From: Novosphingobium sp.
Lineage (GTDB): Bacteria; Pseudomonadota; Alphaproteobacteria; Sphingomonadales; Sphingomonadaceae
Length of the DNA stretch: 64,000 nt
Reading direction: 5' to 3'
Assembly (NCBI GenBank): GCA_016719755.1
Contig: JADJYM010000011.1
Location: 124,001-188,000 of the forward strand
The translations under genes were made by a program, and so were the position numbers. The notes under the pieces were generated by a model, which searched no databases, was not told where the DNA came from, and saw nothing but the letters and a program-made list of their open reading frames with translations. Positions within the stretch are counted from its first letter, which is position 1, and each line of letters begins with the position of its first letter. Shown here piece after piece: positions 34,276-42,610 of this stretch.

Positions 34276-35405
34276 AAGCGCGCACCGGCGATGTCCGCGC
34301 CTTCGCGCAGCGAGCGCAGCTTCTTCCAGGTCACCTTGGGATCGATCTTGCCATAGCCCGCGAAAGTGCCGAACCCGCAGTCCGTGGAAGCGATCACCCG
34401 CTCCGGCCCGACGAACTGGGCGAAACGCTCGATCCGCTGGGCGATCAGTTCGGGGTGTTCGACATAGTTGGAACAGGTGTCGATCAGCCCGGGCGCAAGG
34501 ATCTTCCAGTCCGGCAGCTTCGCCTGCTGCCACACCGCCCATTCGTGTTCGTGGCGGGGGTTGGCAGCCTCGAACAGCACGGTGGCGGGGCGCGCCTTGA
34601 TCACGATGTCGATCACCTTTTCGAGCGCGATGTCGTGATCGTGCGGGCCTTCGTAATTGCCCCAGCAAATGTGCATCCGCATCCGCTCGGGCGGGATGTT
34701 GGCGGTGGCCGCATTCAGCGCCTCGACATTGGCGGCGGCGACCTTGAGGAATTCGGCTTCCGACAGGTCCTGGTAGCCGGTGTGGCGGCTCATCGCGAGG
34801 TCGGGGCAATCAAGCTGGAGGTAGAACCCCTCGGCCACGATGGTCTCGTACTCCTCGCGCATCGCGTCGACCAGCGCGGCGAGATAGGCCTCGTGGCTGG
34901 GGTAGTGGCGATTGACCTGGAAGGCGGTGATCAGGCCGGGCGAGGCGGCATTCATGAAAGCTTCGGTGTCCGGCGTGGAATGCTTCGCCAGCGCGGCCTT
35001 GAAGCGGCGGATGTCCTCGTGCAGCGGGGCGAGGGTAACGAGCTTCACATCGCCGATGCAACTGGCGCGGACGAATTCCTGGCTGCCCATGATCGCGGAG
35101 AGCTTCTTCGCCAGCTCCGGCACTTCGGCAAGGTCGGCGGCGGGCTTGCGGTCGATGTGCCCGCCGAAACCGGACAGGCGCTCGATCATGTAGGTCGAAT
35201 AGCCGACCTTGCCGAGTTCGCCATCGCTGACGATCGAAACCCCGGCGGCCACTTGCTGGCGCACCGCATCGTCCACGGCGGCGGAAACAACACGGTCGAA
35301 CTCGGCGGCGTCATAGGGTTCGCCCTTGTCCCGCGCGAGCAGCAGCGGGGTAAGTTCGTCCCCGCGCGGCAGGCTGCCGACATGGGTGGTCTTGATATGC
35401 GCCAT
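34272..35405 (-). CDS. MetE C-terminal-like (cobalamin-independent methionine synthase family) methyltransferase
   Basis: A 377-aa protein corresponding to the catalytic barrel of MetE without its N-terminal half. Zinc-site residues are visible: H-I-C in MRMHICWGNY, Glu in VLFEAANPRHEHEW, and Cys in ASTDCGFGTF, matching the His-x-Cys, Glu, Cys set of MetE. It opens with the family HVGSLPR. Core-length MetE proteins transfer methyl groups to a thiol; the donor is not known here. Location with a LigM-like O-demethylase suggests a methyl relay, which is inference. It is first in the minus-strand operon with the SnoaL-like and IclR genes. Confidence 0.82.
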   Translation of the reverse strand: MAHIKTTHVGSLPRGDELTPLLLARDKGEPYDAAEFDRVVSAAVDDAVRQQVAAGVSIVSDGELGKVGYSTYMIERLSGFGGHIDRKPAADLAEVPELAKKLSAIMGSQEFVRASCIGDVKLVTLAPLHEDIRRFKAALAKHSTPDTEAFMNAASPGLITAFQVNRHYPSHEAYLAALVDAMREEYETIVAEGFYLQLDCPDLAMSRHTGYQDLSEAEFLKVAAANVEALNAATANIPPERMRMHICWGNYEGPHDHDIALEKVIDIVIKARPATVLFEAANPRHEHEWAVWQQAKLPDWKILAPGLIDTCSNYVEHPELIAQRIERFAQFVGPERVIASTDCGFGTFAGYGKIDPKVTWKKLRSLREGADIAGARL

Positions 35406-35924
35406 TCAGAAGGTCCTCATGCCGGGATGTTTGGCAAATATTCGCATACATGAAACCTTCGCGCAATCGAAGAGCGGGCGGGGAGGGTGCTGCACACTCC
35501 TGCGCGGTTTTGTTTCGTGACCTGCGGGGGTTGGGAGAGCGCAAGCTTCTGTTCTGGAGTTGAAAAATGTCCGGTTTTGAAATCCGCCATGTGACTTTTC
35601 GTTTCTTTCCTGTTCGGGCCGCGCCCCTCGATCCCTTGCCTGTATTGCAAGCGGTAACCCGGGTCAGGCCCGGAGTGACGGGGCGGGGGAATACACGGGT
35701 AAGCAGGGCCTTGAGCGCGGGTGCCACCGGATGATCGCAGGCTTGGCCGATGTAGGAAAGGAGCGCTTGGCGGTATGGCTGAAGCCCGGCCACCGCCAAT
35801 GGCAGGGTGATTGGTTGAAGCCGGGCGGATGATTGAGCTTTGATTTCGCGAGATCTGCGCGTCTCCATTGCTGCTGCCAGAGCCTTTGTTAGACTGCCTT
35901 CTCGACAAGCATGGGGGCAATGCG
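35406..35924. other. 519-base non-coding stretch between the MetE-like and GFA genes
   Basis: No gene is convincing here: open frames on either strand are low-complexity shadows. The stretch holds the MetE-like promoter motif (35441-35454) and a CCGGGTCAGGCCCGG repeat at 35659-35673, followed by sequence with no recognisable feature up to the GFA gene. A decayed gene cannot be excluded. Confidence 0.6.
35441..35454 (-). promoter_or_regulatory. Motif TTCAT-N4-GCGAA upstream of the MetE-like gene
   Basis: On the minus strand this reads TTCATGTATGCGAA followed by TATTTG, 35 bases before the MetE-like ATG. Compared with the element at 31625 in the same orientation, 14 of 20 positions match. It may be an IclR operator or share promoter elements. 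Confidence 0.4.
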
Positions 35925-36341
35925 ATGAAGGGCGATCTGACGGGTAGCTGCCTGTGTGGCGCAGTGCGTTACACCCTGCGCGATGGCTTTCGATTTCGGC
36001 CCTATGCCTGCCACTGCACAGACTGTCAGACGCGAACCGGCAGCGCCTTCAGCGAACACATGCTGTTCGCAAGGCAGGACCTCCGGATCGAGGGTGAGCT
36101 AGACAGCGGCTTGTATAATCAGCCGAGTGGCGCCGTCTCGACGATCTGGGGATGCGCCAGGTGCAAAGTCCGCATCTTCGCCGAGAGCGACCAGCGGGAC
36201 GGTTTTGCATCCTTGCGCTGCGGCACGCTGGATCGGAGCGCGGAGGTTGTCCCCGCCGCGCATTTGTGGGTTAGCAGCAAGCAAGCTTGGCTGACGCTTC
36301 CTGATGGCGTGCCTGCACTTTCCGAGCAACCGCGGACATAA
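35925..36341 (+). CDS. GFA family (Mss4-like zinc) protein
   Basis: A 138-aa small zinc protein of the GFA/CENP-V family, named after glutathione-dependent formaldehyde-activating enzyme; most members have no proven reaction. The zinc cysteines are in GSCLCGAVRY, CHCTDCQ and GCARCK, the standard arrangement. The start is the ATG at 35925, just before MKGDLTGSC; an upstream in-frame ATG adds residues unlike the family. It stands alone, flanked by non-coding repeats. Proximity to a demethylation cluster is noted but may be chance. Confidence 0.85.
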   Translation: MKGDLTGSCLCGAVRYTLRDGFRFRPYACHCTDCQTRTGSAFSEHMLFARQDLRIEGELDSGLYNQPSGAVSTIWGCARCKVRIFAESDQRDGFASLRCGTLDRSAEVVPAAHLWVSSKQAWLTLPDGVPALSEQPRT

Positions 36342-36472
36342 GCCGAATGGCTGGAACTCGTCGGTCCGGTTGCGACCTAGCTTTCGCTCTGGCCGCTTTC
36401 CGGCTCGCTCCCGGCCAATGGTGATTGCGGTAATGCATTCACCTGGAATCAGCCTGCCGCCGCCTGATGCAT

Positions 36473-36550
36473 CGTCATTGCGAGTGGAGCGCGGCAGCCC
36501 AGATCGGATCGCGCATTCGCCCTGGATTGCTTTGCCCTGCTCGCAATGAC
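36473..36550. repeat. Inverted repeat TCATTGCGAG/CTCGCAATGA
   Basis: The arms CGTCATTGCGAG (36473-36484) and CTCGCAATGAC (36540-36550) flank a spacer in the gap between the GFA and LacI genes. The word CGTCATTGCGAG is a widely dispersed bacterial palindromic repeat; another copy is at 42163-42192. The remainder of the 242-base gap shows no other feature. Confidence 0.75.
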
Positions 36551-36583
36551 AAAGGGTAAGTTTGGGGCCTGCCCCCCGCAGCC

Positions 36584-37630
36584 CTAATCCCGCCGGGTGC
36601 TTTCGCGGACCAGCAGTTGCACCGGGACGCGGCGCTGCTGGTGGCTTTCCCCCGCGATTCCGGCCAGCAGCTTGTCGACCAGCATCGCGCCGGCGGCGGC
36701 GAAATCGGCCTGGACGGTGCTGAGCGGGGGCATGGCGAGAGTGCTGGCGCGGATGCCGTCGAAGCCGATCAGGGCGGCGTCCTGCGGCACGCGCACCCCG
36801 GCTTCGGCAAATTCCTGCAGCGCGCCCAGCGCCAGTTCGTCGCAGACGGCGAAGACACCGTCGAACGGGCGGCCCGAGGCGAGCAGCGCGCGCGCGGCCA
36901 GGCGGCCCTGCTCCTCACGCGGAAGGCCATAGTCGGATTCGACCAGCCACGGCTCCAGCCCCGCTTCGGCCATGCGTTCGGCATAGCCATCGTAGCGCTC
37001 CTGGAACTGGCGCTGGAGCGGCCCGGCAGAGCCGATGCAGGCGATCCGGCGGCAGCCGCGCTCGATCAGGTGGCCAGTGGCAAGCCGCGCGCCGCCGTGG
37101 TTGTCGGCGCGAATCCATTCCAGATCGTCATAGGGCGAACCCCAGCAGACCTGATGCGCACCGGCCTGGGCCAGATCGCGGAAATAGCGCCAGGCCAGCT
37201 CGTTCTGGGTGGTGCCGATCACGATCGTGCCATCGGCCTTGCGCTGTTCCTCGTAGCGGCCGGAGAGGTTCTCCGGCCCGTCCTGAAAGCTGACCAGCGT
37301 GTCATAGCCGCGCGTCGAGGCGGCGGCGCAGATCGTGCCGAGTAGCGCGTAGGTGAAGGGGTTAAGGTCCTTGCGGTCCTCGTCCGGGCGGCAGATCACC
37401 ACCACGGCCAGCGTGCCGGTGCGGCCCGTGCGCAGCCGCGCCGCATTCTCGTCCACCGAATAGTTGAGCTTGCGCGCGGCCTCCGTCACCCGGCGGCGGG
37501 TTGCTTCGCTGACCACCGGATCGCCGGCCAGCGCGCGGCTTACGGTCGACTGGCTCACCCCCGCCTCGGCCGCGACATCGAACGATGTCACGCGCACGGT
37601 ACGGGGGCGGGTCCGGTCGGCAATGGGCAT
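36584..37630 (-). CDS. LacI-family transcriptional regulator
   Basis: A 348-aa repressor-type protein with an N-terminal HTH and hinge (about residues 14-62: TSFDVAAEAGVSQSTVSRAL, then SVDENAARLRTGRT) and a periplasmic-binding-protein-like ligand domain with the usual DNHGGARLATGHLIERG and FAVCDELALGALQ stretches. It usually senses a sugar or related catabolite. The downstream end faces an intergenic repeat, and the start is ten bases from the SDR stop in the same direction. The gene set controlled here is unknown. Confidence 0.92.
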   Translation of the reverse strand: MPIADRTRPRTVRVTSFDVAAEAGVSQSTVSRALAGDPVVSEATRRRVTEAARKLNYSVDENAARLRTGRTGTLAVVVICRPDEDRKDLNPFTYALLGTICAAASTRGYDTLVSFQDGPENLSGRYEEQRKADGTIVIGTTQNELAWRYFRDLAQAGAHQVCWGSPYDDLEWIRADNHGGARLATGHLIERGCRRIACIGSAGPLQRQFQERYDGYAERMAEAGLEPWLVESDYGLPREEQGRLAARALLASGRPFDGVFAVCDELALGALQEFAEAGVRVPQDAALIGFDGIRASTLAMPPLSTVQADFAAAGAMLVDKLLAGIAGESHQQRRVPVQLLVRESTRRD

Positions 37631-37640
37631 GGCGCGCCCT

Positions 37641-38423
37641 CTACATTGCGGAGATGCCGCCGTCGAGCTTGAGCTCGGCGCCGGTCATGAAGCTGCTTTC
37701 GTCGCTGGCGAGGTAAAGCACGCCATTGGCGATCTCGTCAGGCTGGCCGACCCGCTTCAGCGGGATCTGCCGCGCAAGCTTGCCCATCACCACATCCTTG
37801 GGATGGCCGCTGGACTTGGTGATGCCATCGAGGATTGGGGTGTCGACGAAAGTCGGGTGGACCGAGTTGGAGCGGATGTTCCAGCCCATCTTGGCGCAAT
37901 ACAGCGCCACCGATTTCGACAGCATCCACACCGCCGCCTTGCTGGCGTTGTAGCCGGGCATGGTATCGCTGGCGATCAGCCCGGCGATGGACGAGATGTT
38001 GATGATCGATCCGGGCTGGTTGTCCTTCATCAGCGGCAGCGCCTTCTGGCAGCCGAGGAACACCGAATCGACATTGACCGCAAAGCCGCGGTGCCATTCT
38101 TCCAGCGTGCAATTCTCGATATTGCCGCGCACCCCGATCCCGGCGTTGTTGACCAGCACCGAAAGGCCGCCAAGATCGCGCTCCACCGCCGCGATCGCCG
38201 CGATCCACGCCGCCTCGCTGGTGACGTCGAGCTGGACCGAGAAGGCCGTGCCCGCACCGCAGGCGGCGTTGATCGCATCGGCCTGCGCGGCGGCGCCATC
38301 GCCGTTGATGTCTGCCAGCATCACCTTGGCGCCTTCGCGCGCCAGCATCGCCGCCTGGGCCGCGCCCAGTCCCTGTGCCGCGCCGGTGACCAATGCCAGC
38401 TTTCCTGCAACCCGTCCGCTCAT
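37641..38423 (-). CDS. SDR family oxidoreductase
   Basis: A 260-aa classical SDR. Motifs: TGAAQGLG (about residues 14-21), NNAG followed by IGVRGN near residue 91, the catalytic serine in INISSIAG, and YNASK as Tyr/Lys pair. The C-terminal DGGISAM is typical. Sequence style is like alpha-hydroxysteroid or cyclohexanol dehydrogenases, but the substrate is not known. The start overlaps the NUDIX stop by four bases. Confidence 0.88.
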   Translation of the reverse strand: MSGRVAGKLALVTGAAQGLGAAQAAMLAREGAKVMLADINGDGAAAQADAINAACGAGTAFSVQLDVTSEAAWIAAIAAVERDLGGLSVLVNNAGIGVRGNIENCTLEEWHRGFAVNVDSVFLGCQKALPLMKDNQPGSIINISSIAGLIASDTMPGYNASKAAVWMLSKSVALYCAKMGWNIRSNSVHPTFVDTPILDGITKSSGHPKDVVMGKLARQIPLKRVGQPDEIANGVLYLASDESSFMTGAELKLDGGISAM

Positions 38424-38959
38424 GCCTTCAATCCTCCCACAATATTTGCGCCCAGCAGCAACAGCAGCCGCACGTCGATGCCAAGCCCGCGCTGCCGCGC
38501 GCTTGCGATAAACTGTTCCAGCCCATCCAGCGGCACACGGTGCACTGTGATGTCCTCGCCGTCCACCCCGCCGCCGGGTCCGACCCGGGTCAGGTCGCGC
38601 GCGGCCAGCAGGGTGAAGCTTTCGCTGACCATGCCGGGGGAGGAATAGAATTCGCCCACCACGTCGATCCGCCCGGCGCGGTATCCGGTTTCCTCTTCCA
38701 GTTCGCGGGCGGCGGCAAGGGTGGCATCCTCTCCCACGACGTCGTCATGGTCGCCGATCAGCCCGGCGGGCAGTTCGAGGCAGGGCTTGCCCAGCGGCAC
38801 GCGGAACTGTTCGACCAGCAGGACGTGGTCCGCCTCGTCCACGGCAAGGATCACCGCCGCGCGGATGCCCCGGCTACGAGTGACATATTCCCACTTGCCC
38901 CGGGTCTTGGCGGTGATGAACCGGCCGGCCCACATCACCTGTTCGGAATCGTCGTTCAT
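38420..38959 (-). CDS. NUDIX hydrolase (ADP-sugar pyrophosphatase-like)
   Basis: A 179-aa NUDIX enzyme. The box ELPAGLIGD...EDATLAAARELEEETGY is present with its REL-EEETG core; the spacing from the conserved glycine to the first glutamate is two residues longer than the strict consensus, which should be checked. The ELPAGL start and location of the box resemble ADP-ribose/ADP-sugar pyrophosphatases that sanitise nucleotide metabolites. It lies in a minus-strand series with the SDR and LacI genes. Confidence 0.85.
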   Translation of the reverse strand: MNDDSEQVMWAGRFITAKTRGKWEYVTRSRGIRAAVILAVDEADHVLLVEQFRVPLGKPCLELPAGLIGDHDDVVGEDATLAAARELEEETGYRAGRIDVVGEFYSSPGMVSESFTLLAARDLTRVGPGGGVDGEDITVHRVPLDGLEQFIASARQRGLGIDVRLLLLLGANIVGGLKA

Positions 38960-38981
38960 GGTATCCCCTCGGGGGACAGCT

Positions 38982-39668
38982 TTAGACCTCGATCAGGCGG
39001 TCGGGCAACTCGTTCACGTCGTCCTCGGCGCGGGGGAAGTGCTCGGCCAGCACCGCGCCAACCCGCTCGACCGCCGCAGCCATGCCTTCGGCGAGGTGAC
39101 CGGCGCGGATCTGGGCCAGCATGGCCGCCATCGCCTCGCCCCAGACCTCGTCCGCGACCTTGCTGGCGATGGCCTCGTCGGCGACAATTTCCGCCCGCCG
39201 CTCGCGCGTGGAGAGGTAGATCAGGATGCCGGTGCGGCCATGGGTGCGCCGTTCCGCCCCGACCTTGAAAAAGGTCACGGCGCGCGAGCGGGTGCGCAGG
39301 GCCTTGATGCGGCGCGGCACCAGGGCGAAGCGCAGCGGCTTCCACAGCTGAAGCACGGTCATGGCGATGAATTTGAGCGCGGCGACGCTGCCCGCCAGCA
39401 CCAGCACTTCGCGCGGGGTCCAGGCGTTTTCCCAGCTGCCGGTCAGGCGGTCGATCAGGCCCAGGTAATAGTCGGGGAACACCGACAGCACGGCCAGCGC
39501 CGCCATGGCCGCGGCCACGGACCAGGCCAGGGCAATGTCGGCATAGTCATCGGACTGCTCGGTAATGATCGTCACGATCTCGCCTGCGGTTCCAGCCTCG
39601 GCCCGGGCCACGCTTTCGGAGACCAGTTTGCGGCCCGCATCGTCGAGTTGTCTGGAAATTTTCGCCAT
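38982..39668 (-). CDS. TPM-domain membrane protein
   Basis: A 228-aa protein with an N-terminal helical part, two membrane segments at about residues 46-65 and 88-110, and a C-terminal TPM-type domain (HGRTGILIYLSTRERRAEIVAD). It is last in a lemA-TPM-TPM operon, a widespread arrangement of unknown function tied to membrane quality control. Its ATG overlaps the TGA of the preceding gene by one base. The preceding gene is frameshifted, which leaves an artificial continuous frame of 496 codons. Confidence 0.82.
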   Translation of the reverse strand: MAKISRQLDDAGRKLVSESVARAEAGTAGEIVTIITEQSDDYADIALAWSVAAAMAALAVLSVFPDYYLGLIDRLTGSWENAWTPREVLVLAGSVAALKFIAMTVLQLWKPLRFALVPRRIKALRTRSRAVTFFKVGAERRTHGRTGILIYLSTRERRAEIVADEAIASKVADEVWGEAMAAMLAQIRAGHLAEGMAAAVERVGAVLAEHFPRAEDDVNELPDRLIEV

Positions 39669-40472
39669 CACCAGTCCCCCGACGCGCCGCCGCCGCCCGA
39701 TCCGCCGCCACCGAAGCCGCCGAAGCCCCCGCCGCCGCCAAAGCCGCCACCGCCGCCGAAGCCGCCATGGTCGCGGCCCGAACTGTGACGCGCGATCTCG
39801 CTGATGCCCCACAGGACGATGCCGGGATCGATCCCGCTGCGCCGCCCGCCGCGCCGCCCGCGCGAGAAGAGCGAGATCAGGAAGATCATCACCACGAACC
39901 AGAAGATCGCGCCGCCGATGCTCGATCCGTCCTTGCTGCCAGCCTGGGCCTCGGCCGCTTTGGCCGCTTCGGCAATGGCCTTGGCATCGGCGGGATCGCG
40001 GTCCAGCTGCTGGATCGCCGCGTCCACGCCCGCGGTGATCCCCCCGCCGAAATCGCCGGCCTTGAATCGCGGGGTGATAACGTCGCGGATCACCCGGCCG
40101 GCCAGCACGTCCGGGAACACACCGTGCAGGCCATAACCGGTTTCGAACCGCAGCCGCCGGTCGTTCTTCGACACCAGCAGCAGCAGGCCCTGATCGCTTT
40201 TCGCCCCGCCGATCCCCCCACTGCTCGAACAGCCTGACCGCGTACATCTCGATCGTCTCACCCTCCAGCGAGGGGACTGTGACGACCACGACCGCGCGGC
40301 CGGTCTGCTGGTTGTAGGCGCGCAGCTTCGCGTCGAGCGCGGCCTCCTGCGCATCGGGGATCATCTGCGCGGAATCGAGCACCGGCCCGTCCGGGCGCGG
40401 CGGAAAGGCGGCCAGCGCCGGGCTGCCGGCCAAGGCCAGCAGGGTCAGCAGCAGGATCAGCAGGCGCCGCAT
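39668..40472 (-). pseudogene. TPM-domain protein (YgcG-like), frameshifted by one base at a G6 run
   Basis: Two overlapping frames together make a normal TPM-domain secreted/membrane protein: signal peptide (MRRLLILLLTLLALAGSPALA) and the start of the domain in one frame, then LLLLVSKNDRRLRFETGYGL, a membrane helix and a Gly-rich tail ending GASGDW in another. The switch is at six G's on the minus strand (40214-40219). Five would restore EQWGIGGAKSD. Either a sequencing error, a real inactivating mutation, or a phase-variable tract; the rest of the gene shows no decay. Confidence 0.85.
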
Positions 40473-40493
40473 GGTGCCTCCGTTCCGGCCCCC

Positions 40494-41120
40494 TTACTTC
40501 GCAGCCGGAGCGGTGGTGCCGAAATCGACCTTGGGCGCCTTCTGCGCGGCGGCATCGGCGGCGAAGGGCACCATCGGCTTCGCGCCGTAGATCACCTTGG
40601 CGCCGATCGCGTCGGGGAAGGTGCGGATCGTGGTGTTATAGCCTTGCACCGATTCATTGTAGCGCATCCGCGCGACGTTGATCTGGTTCTCGGTCCCTTC
40701 AAGCTGCACCATCAGGTCGGAAAAGCGCGCCTGGCTTTGCAGCTGGGGGTAGTTTTCCACCACGCTGCGCAGCTGGCCCAGCGCCTGGGTCAGCTGGTTC
40801 TGCGCGGCCTGAAACTTCTGGAAGGTTTCCGGGTCTGACAGGTCATCGGTGGTGATGTTGATCGCGGTCGCGCTGGCGCGGGCCTCTGTCACGTTGGTGA
40901 GGATTTGGGTTTCGGACGCCGCTGCCGCCTTGGCGGTTTCGACCAGGTTGGGAACCAGGTCCGAGCGGCGCTGATAGGCGCTCTGCACGTCGGCCCAGCG
41001 GGCCTTGGCGTCTTCTTCGGCCGTGGGGACGGAATTGATGCCGCAGCCGGCAAGGGAAGCGGCGGCGCCGGCCACCAGGACAGTGCGGAACAGGCCGGTA
41101 CGAAGCGAGGATGCGGTCAT
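40494..41120 (-). CDS. lemA: LemA family lipoprotein
   Basis: A 208-aa LemA-family protein: a lipoprotein signal ending LAGC (Cys26), then a coiled, helical domain with the family WADVQSAYQRRSDLVPNLV segment and a later YNESVQGYNTTIRTFP. LemA has been linked to the lemA-TPM operons of unknown function. The chosen start at 41120 gives a normal signal peptide; an upstream in-frame start has no support. The gap to the frameshifted TPM gene is 21 bases. Confidence 0.92.
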   Translation of the reverse strand: MTASSLRTGLFRTVLVAGAAASLAGCGINSVPTAEEDAKARWADVQSAYQRRSDLVPNLVETAKAAAASETQILTNVTEARASATAINITTDDLSDPETFQKFQAAQNQLTQALGQLRSVVENYPQLQSQARFSDLMVQLEGTENQINVARMRYNESVQGYNTTIRTFPDAIGAKVIYGAKPMVPFAADAAAQKAPKVDFGTTAPAAK

Positions 41121-41291
41121 GCGTGAAGATCCCTGTCGAAGGGCGGCTCGCGCCGCGACTGGGGGGAATGTAGCGTTGCCGCGCACCCGTTCAAGGAGTG
41201 CCGCGAAAAGTCTTGCGAAACAGGCGCCTGTTGTGACGTCATGGCTTTTGTGGCAGCACCATCGCTCAGGACAGAGAAGGGGAGTGTCGCC

Positions 41292-41705
41292 ATGTCCATG
41301 CTATCGGAATTCAAGGCTTTCATCGCCAAGGGCAACGTGCTCGATCTGGCGGTCGGCGTGATCATCGGCGCCGCTTTCGGCAAGATCGTCACCTCGCTGA
41401 CCGAGGATATCATCATGCCGGTGATCGGCCGGGTGTTCGGCGGGCTGGACTTCACCGCCAAGTACATCGTGCTGTCGGGCGATGTCGCCCCGGGCACGCC
41501 GCTCGATGCGGCCCGCAAGGCCGGGGCCAACGTGCTGGCCTATGGCAGCTTCGTGACTGCGGTGATCAACTTCGTGATCATGGCCTGGGTGATCTTCATG
41601 ATCGTCAAGGCCGCGAACCGGGCAATGCCGCCTGCGCCCGCCGCGCCCGCAGGCCCCAGCGAAGTGGATCTGCTCACCGAAATCCGCGACGCGCTGAAAA
41701 AGTAA
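41292..41705 (+). CDS. mscL: Large-conductance mechanosensitive channel MscL
   Basis: A 137-aa inner-membrane channel that opens under osmotic downshock. The signature [24 protein letters not shown] covers the first helix (quoted in part: [14 protein letters not shown]). The pore helix is followed by a variable periplasmic loop and the second helix [15 protein letters not shown], then a C-terminal helical bundle with [18 protein letters not shown] precedes the ATG at 41292. The gene is followed by a clear terminator. Confidence 0.96.
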   Translation: MSMLSEFKAFIAKGNVLDLAVGVIIGAAFGKIVTSLTEDIIMPVIGRVFGGLDFTAKYIVLSGDVAPGTPLDAARKAGANVLAYGSFVTAVINFVIMAWVIFMIVKAANRAMPPAPAAPAGPSEVDLLTEIRDALKK

Positions 41706-41724
41706 AGCGCTGCAATTTCAATCG

Positions 41725-41760
41725 AAAAGGGCGGGGCTGCGGCTCTGCCCTTTTCTTTTT
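41725..41760 (+). terminator. Rho-independent terminator of mscL
   Basis: AAAAGGGC and GCCCTTTT arms enclose an imperfect GC-rich loop, followed by CTTTTT. It begins 20 bases after the mscL stop and ahead of ssrA. Confidence 0.85.
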
Positions 41761-41789
41761 GCGCGCTTGTCCTATATGAGGTTCTGCCG

Positions 41790-42140
41790 GTTTCGATCGG
41801 CTATGGCGATAAATTGCGGCGTGCAATAGGCACAGCGGACCCGGGGGCGGTACCCGGCGGCTCCACCACCTCCATCCGTGAAAGCGGGCGGATATGACGG
41901 GGCCGAACTAGGATCGACGTGTGTTGAAAAGCGTTGTTTTCGCCCGGGCTGAGTAACCCGTTCAAGGCTCAAAACTCACAAGTGCCAACGACAACGAAGC
42001 ACTTGCTCTCGCGGCGTAATGTGACGGCTTAACGGCCTGAATTTACAAAGCGAAAGCACGGTTCGGACCGAACCGGGTAACAGAATCGGAAACCGGGCGT
42101 CCGGGGGTACGTAGCAACAGAAACCCCCACTCATTTCACC
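41790..42140 (+). ncRNA. ssrA: Two-piece (permuted) tmRNA, ssrA
   Basis: The permuted alphaproteobacterial arrangement is visible. The acceptor piece comes first and ends CGGCTCCACCA at 41868 after a T-arm-like GGACCCGGGGGCGGTACCC. A spacer follows, then the coding piece starts at GGGGCCGAACTAGGATCGACG (41899). The tag frame GCC...GCG TAA at 41984-42019 encodes ANDNEALALAA. tmRNA with SmpB rescues stalled ribosomes and tags proteins for proteolysis. Outer ends are approximate, as they depend on processing. The rest of 41706-42252 holds the mscL terminator and a CGTCATTGC repeat. Confidence 0.93.
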
Positions 42141-42162
42141 TCTGGTCCGGATCCCGGTCTAT

Positions 42163-42192
42163 CGTCATTGCTTCGCTACGCTCGCAATGACG
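42163..42192. repeat. Inverted repeat CGTCATTGC/GCAATGACG
   Basis: Nine-base perfect arms (42163-42171, 42184-42192) enclose a short TTCGCTACGCTC loop, 23 or more bases beyond tmRNA. It is a compact form of the dispersed CGTCATTGCGAG repeat also found at 36473. It could serve as the ssrA terminator. Confidence 0.8.
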
Positions 42193-42252
42193 AATCCAAT
42201 GGATGCCGCGCTGCTGTGGCAACCCCCGCCGGGCCGAGGCCAGCAGCTTGCT

Positions 42253-42498
42253 CTAGAACACCGTCTCTGGGTTCTGCGCCACGCGCTTTTCGTGGCGCAG
42301 GCAGTCCAGGATCTTGGCCCCGGCCATGAACACCGCGCCGGTGCAGGCCAGGAACAGCAGCTTTCCGCCAATGCCGGGATACTGGCGCAGGTAGACCGAT
42401 CCGCGCTCCACCGCGCCCAGCGCCAGGGCATAGATGATCGCATAGGCCTCGAACGGGGTCTTGATCATGAAGAGGCGGGCGATCTTGCGGTGCACTGG
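42253..42498 (-). CDS. Small membrane protein (sphingomonad hypothetical)
   Basis: An 81-aa protein with two hydrophobic segments (about residues 14-28 and 41-60), separated by a GAVERGSVYLRQYPGIGGK loop. No function is known; the sequence resembles short hypothetical proteins of sphingomonads. A GTG start at 42498 is preferred, since GAGGG lies just upstream and translation reads VHRKIARLF. The longer frame starting at 42579 has no ribosome site. The convergent ssrA region lies 3' of it. Confidence 0.65.
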   Translation of the reverse strand, partial: PVHRKIARLFMIKTPFEAYAIIYALALGAVERGSVYLRQYPGIGGKLLFLACTGAVFMAGAKILDCLRHEKRVAQNPETVF

Positions 42499-42610
42499 GT
42501 CCCTCGAATTTCTTAACGGCTCATTGTGCAAGCATAATGCCAAGCCCGGAAATCCGCGCAAGAGGCTGGTTAAGGGCAATGCCCGTGTAAACCGTCCCGA
42601 CAGGGGACGA

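Noticed and set aside
35417-35920. Minus-strand ORFs of 167 and 185 codons upstream of the MetE-like gene
   Set aside because: Low-complexity composition, repeat sequence inside and no motif; treated as non-coding.
38982-40472. A single 496-aa fusion of two TPM-domain proteins
   Set aside because: The join is produced by the G6 frameshift; the middle section has no family similarity in that frame, while the other frame continues the domain correctly.
41772-41972. A 66-aa minus-strand ORF
   Set aside because: It lies antisense to the tmRNA acceptor and coding pieces and has no support as a gene.
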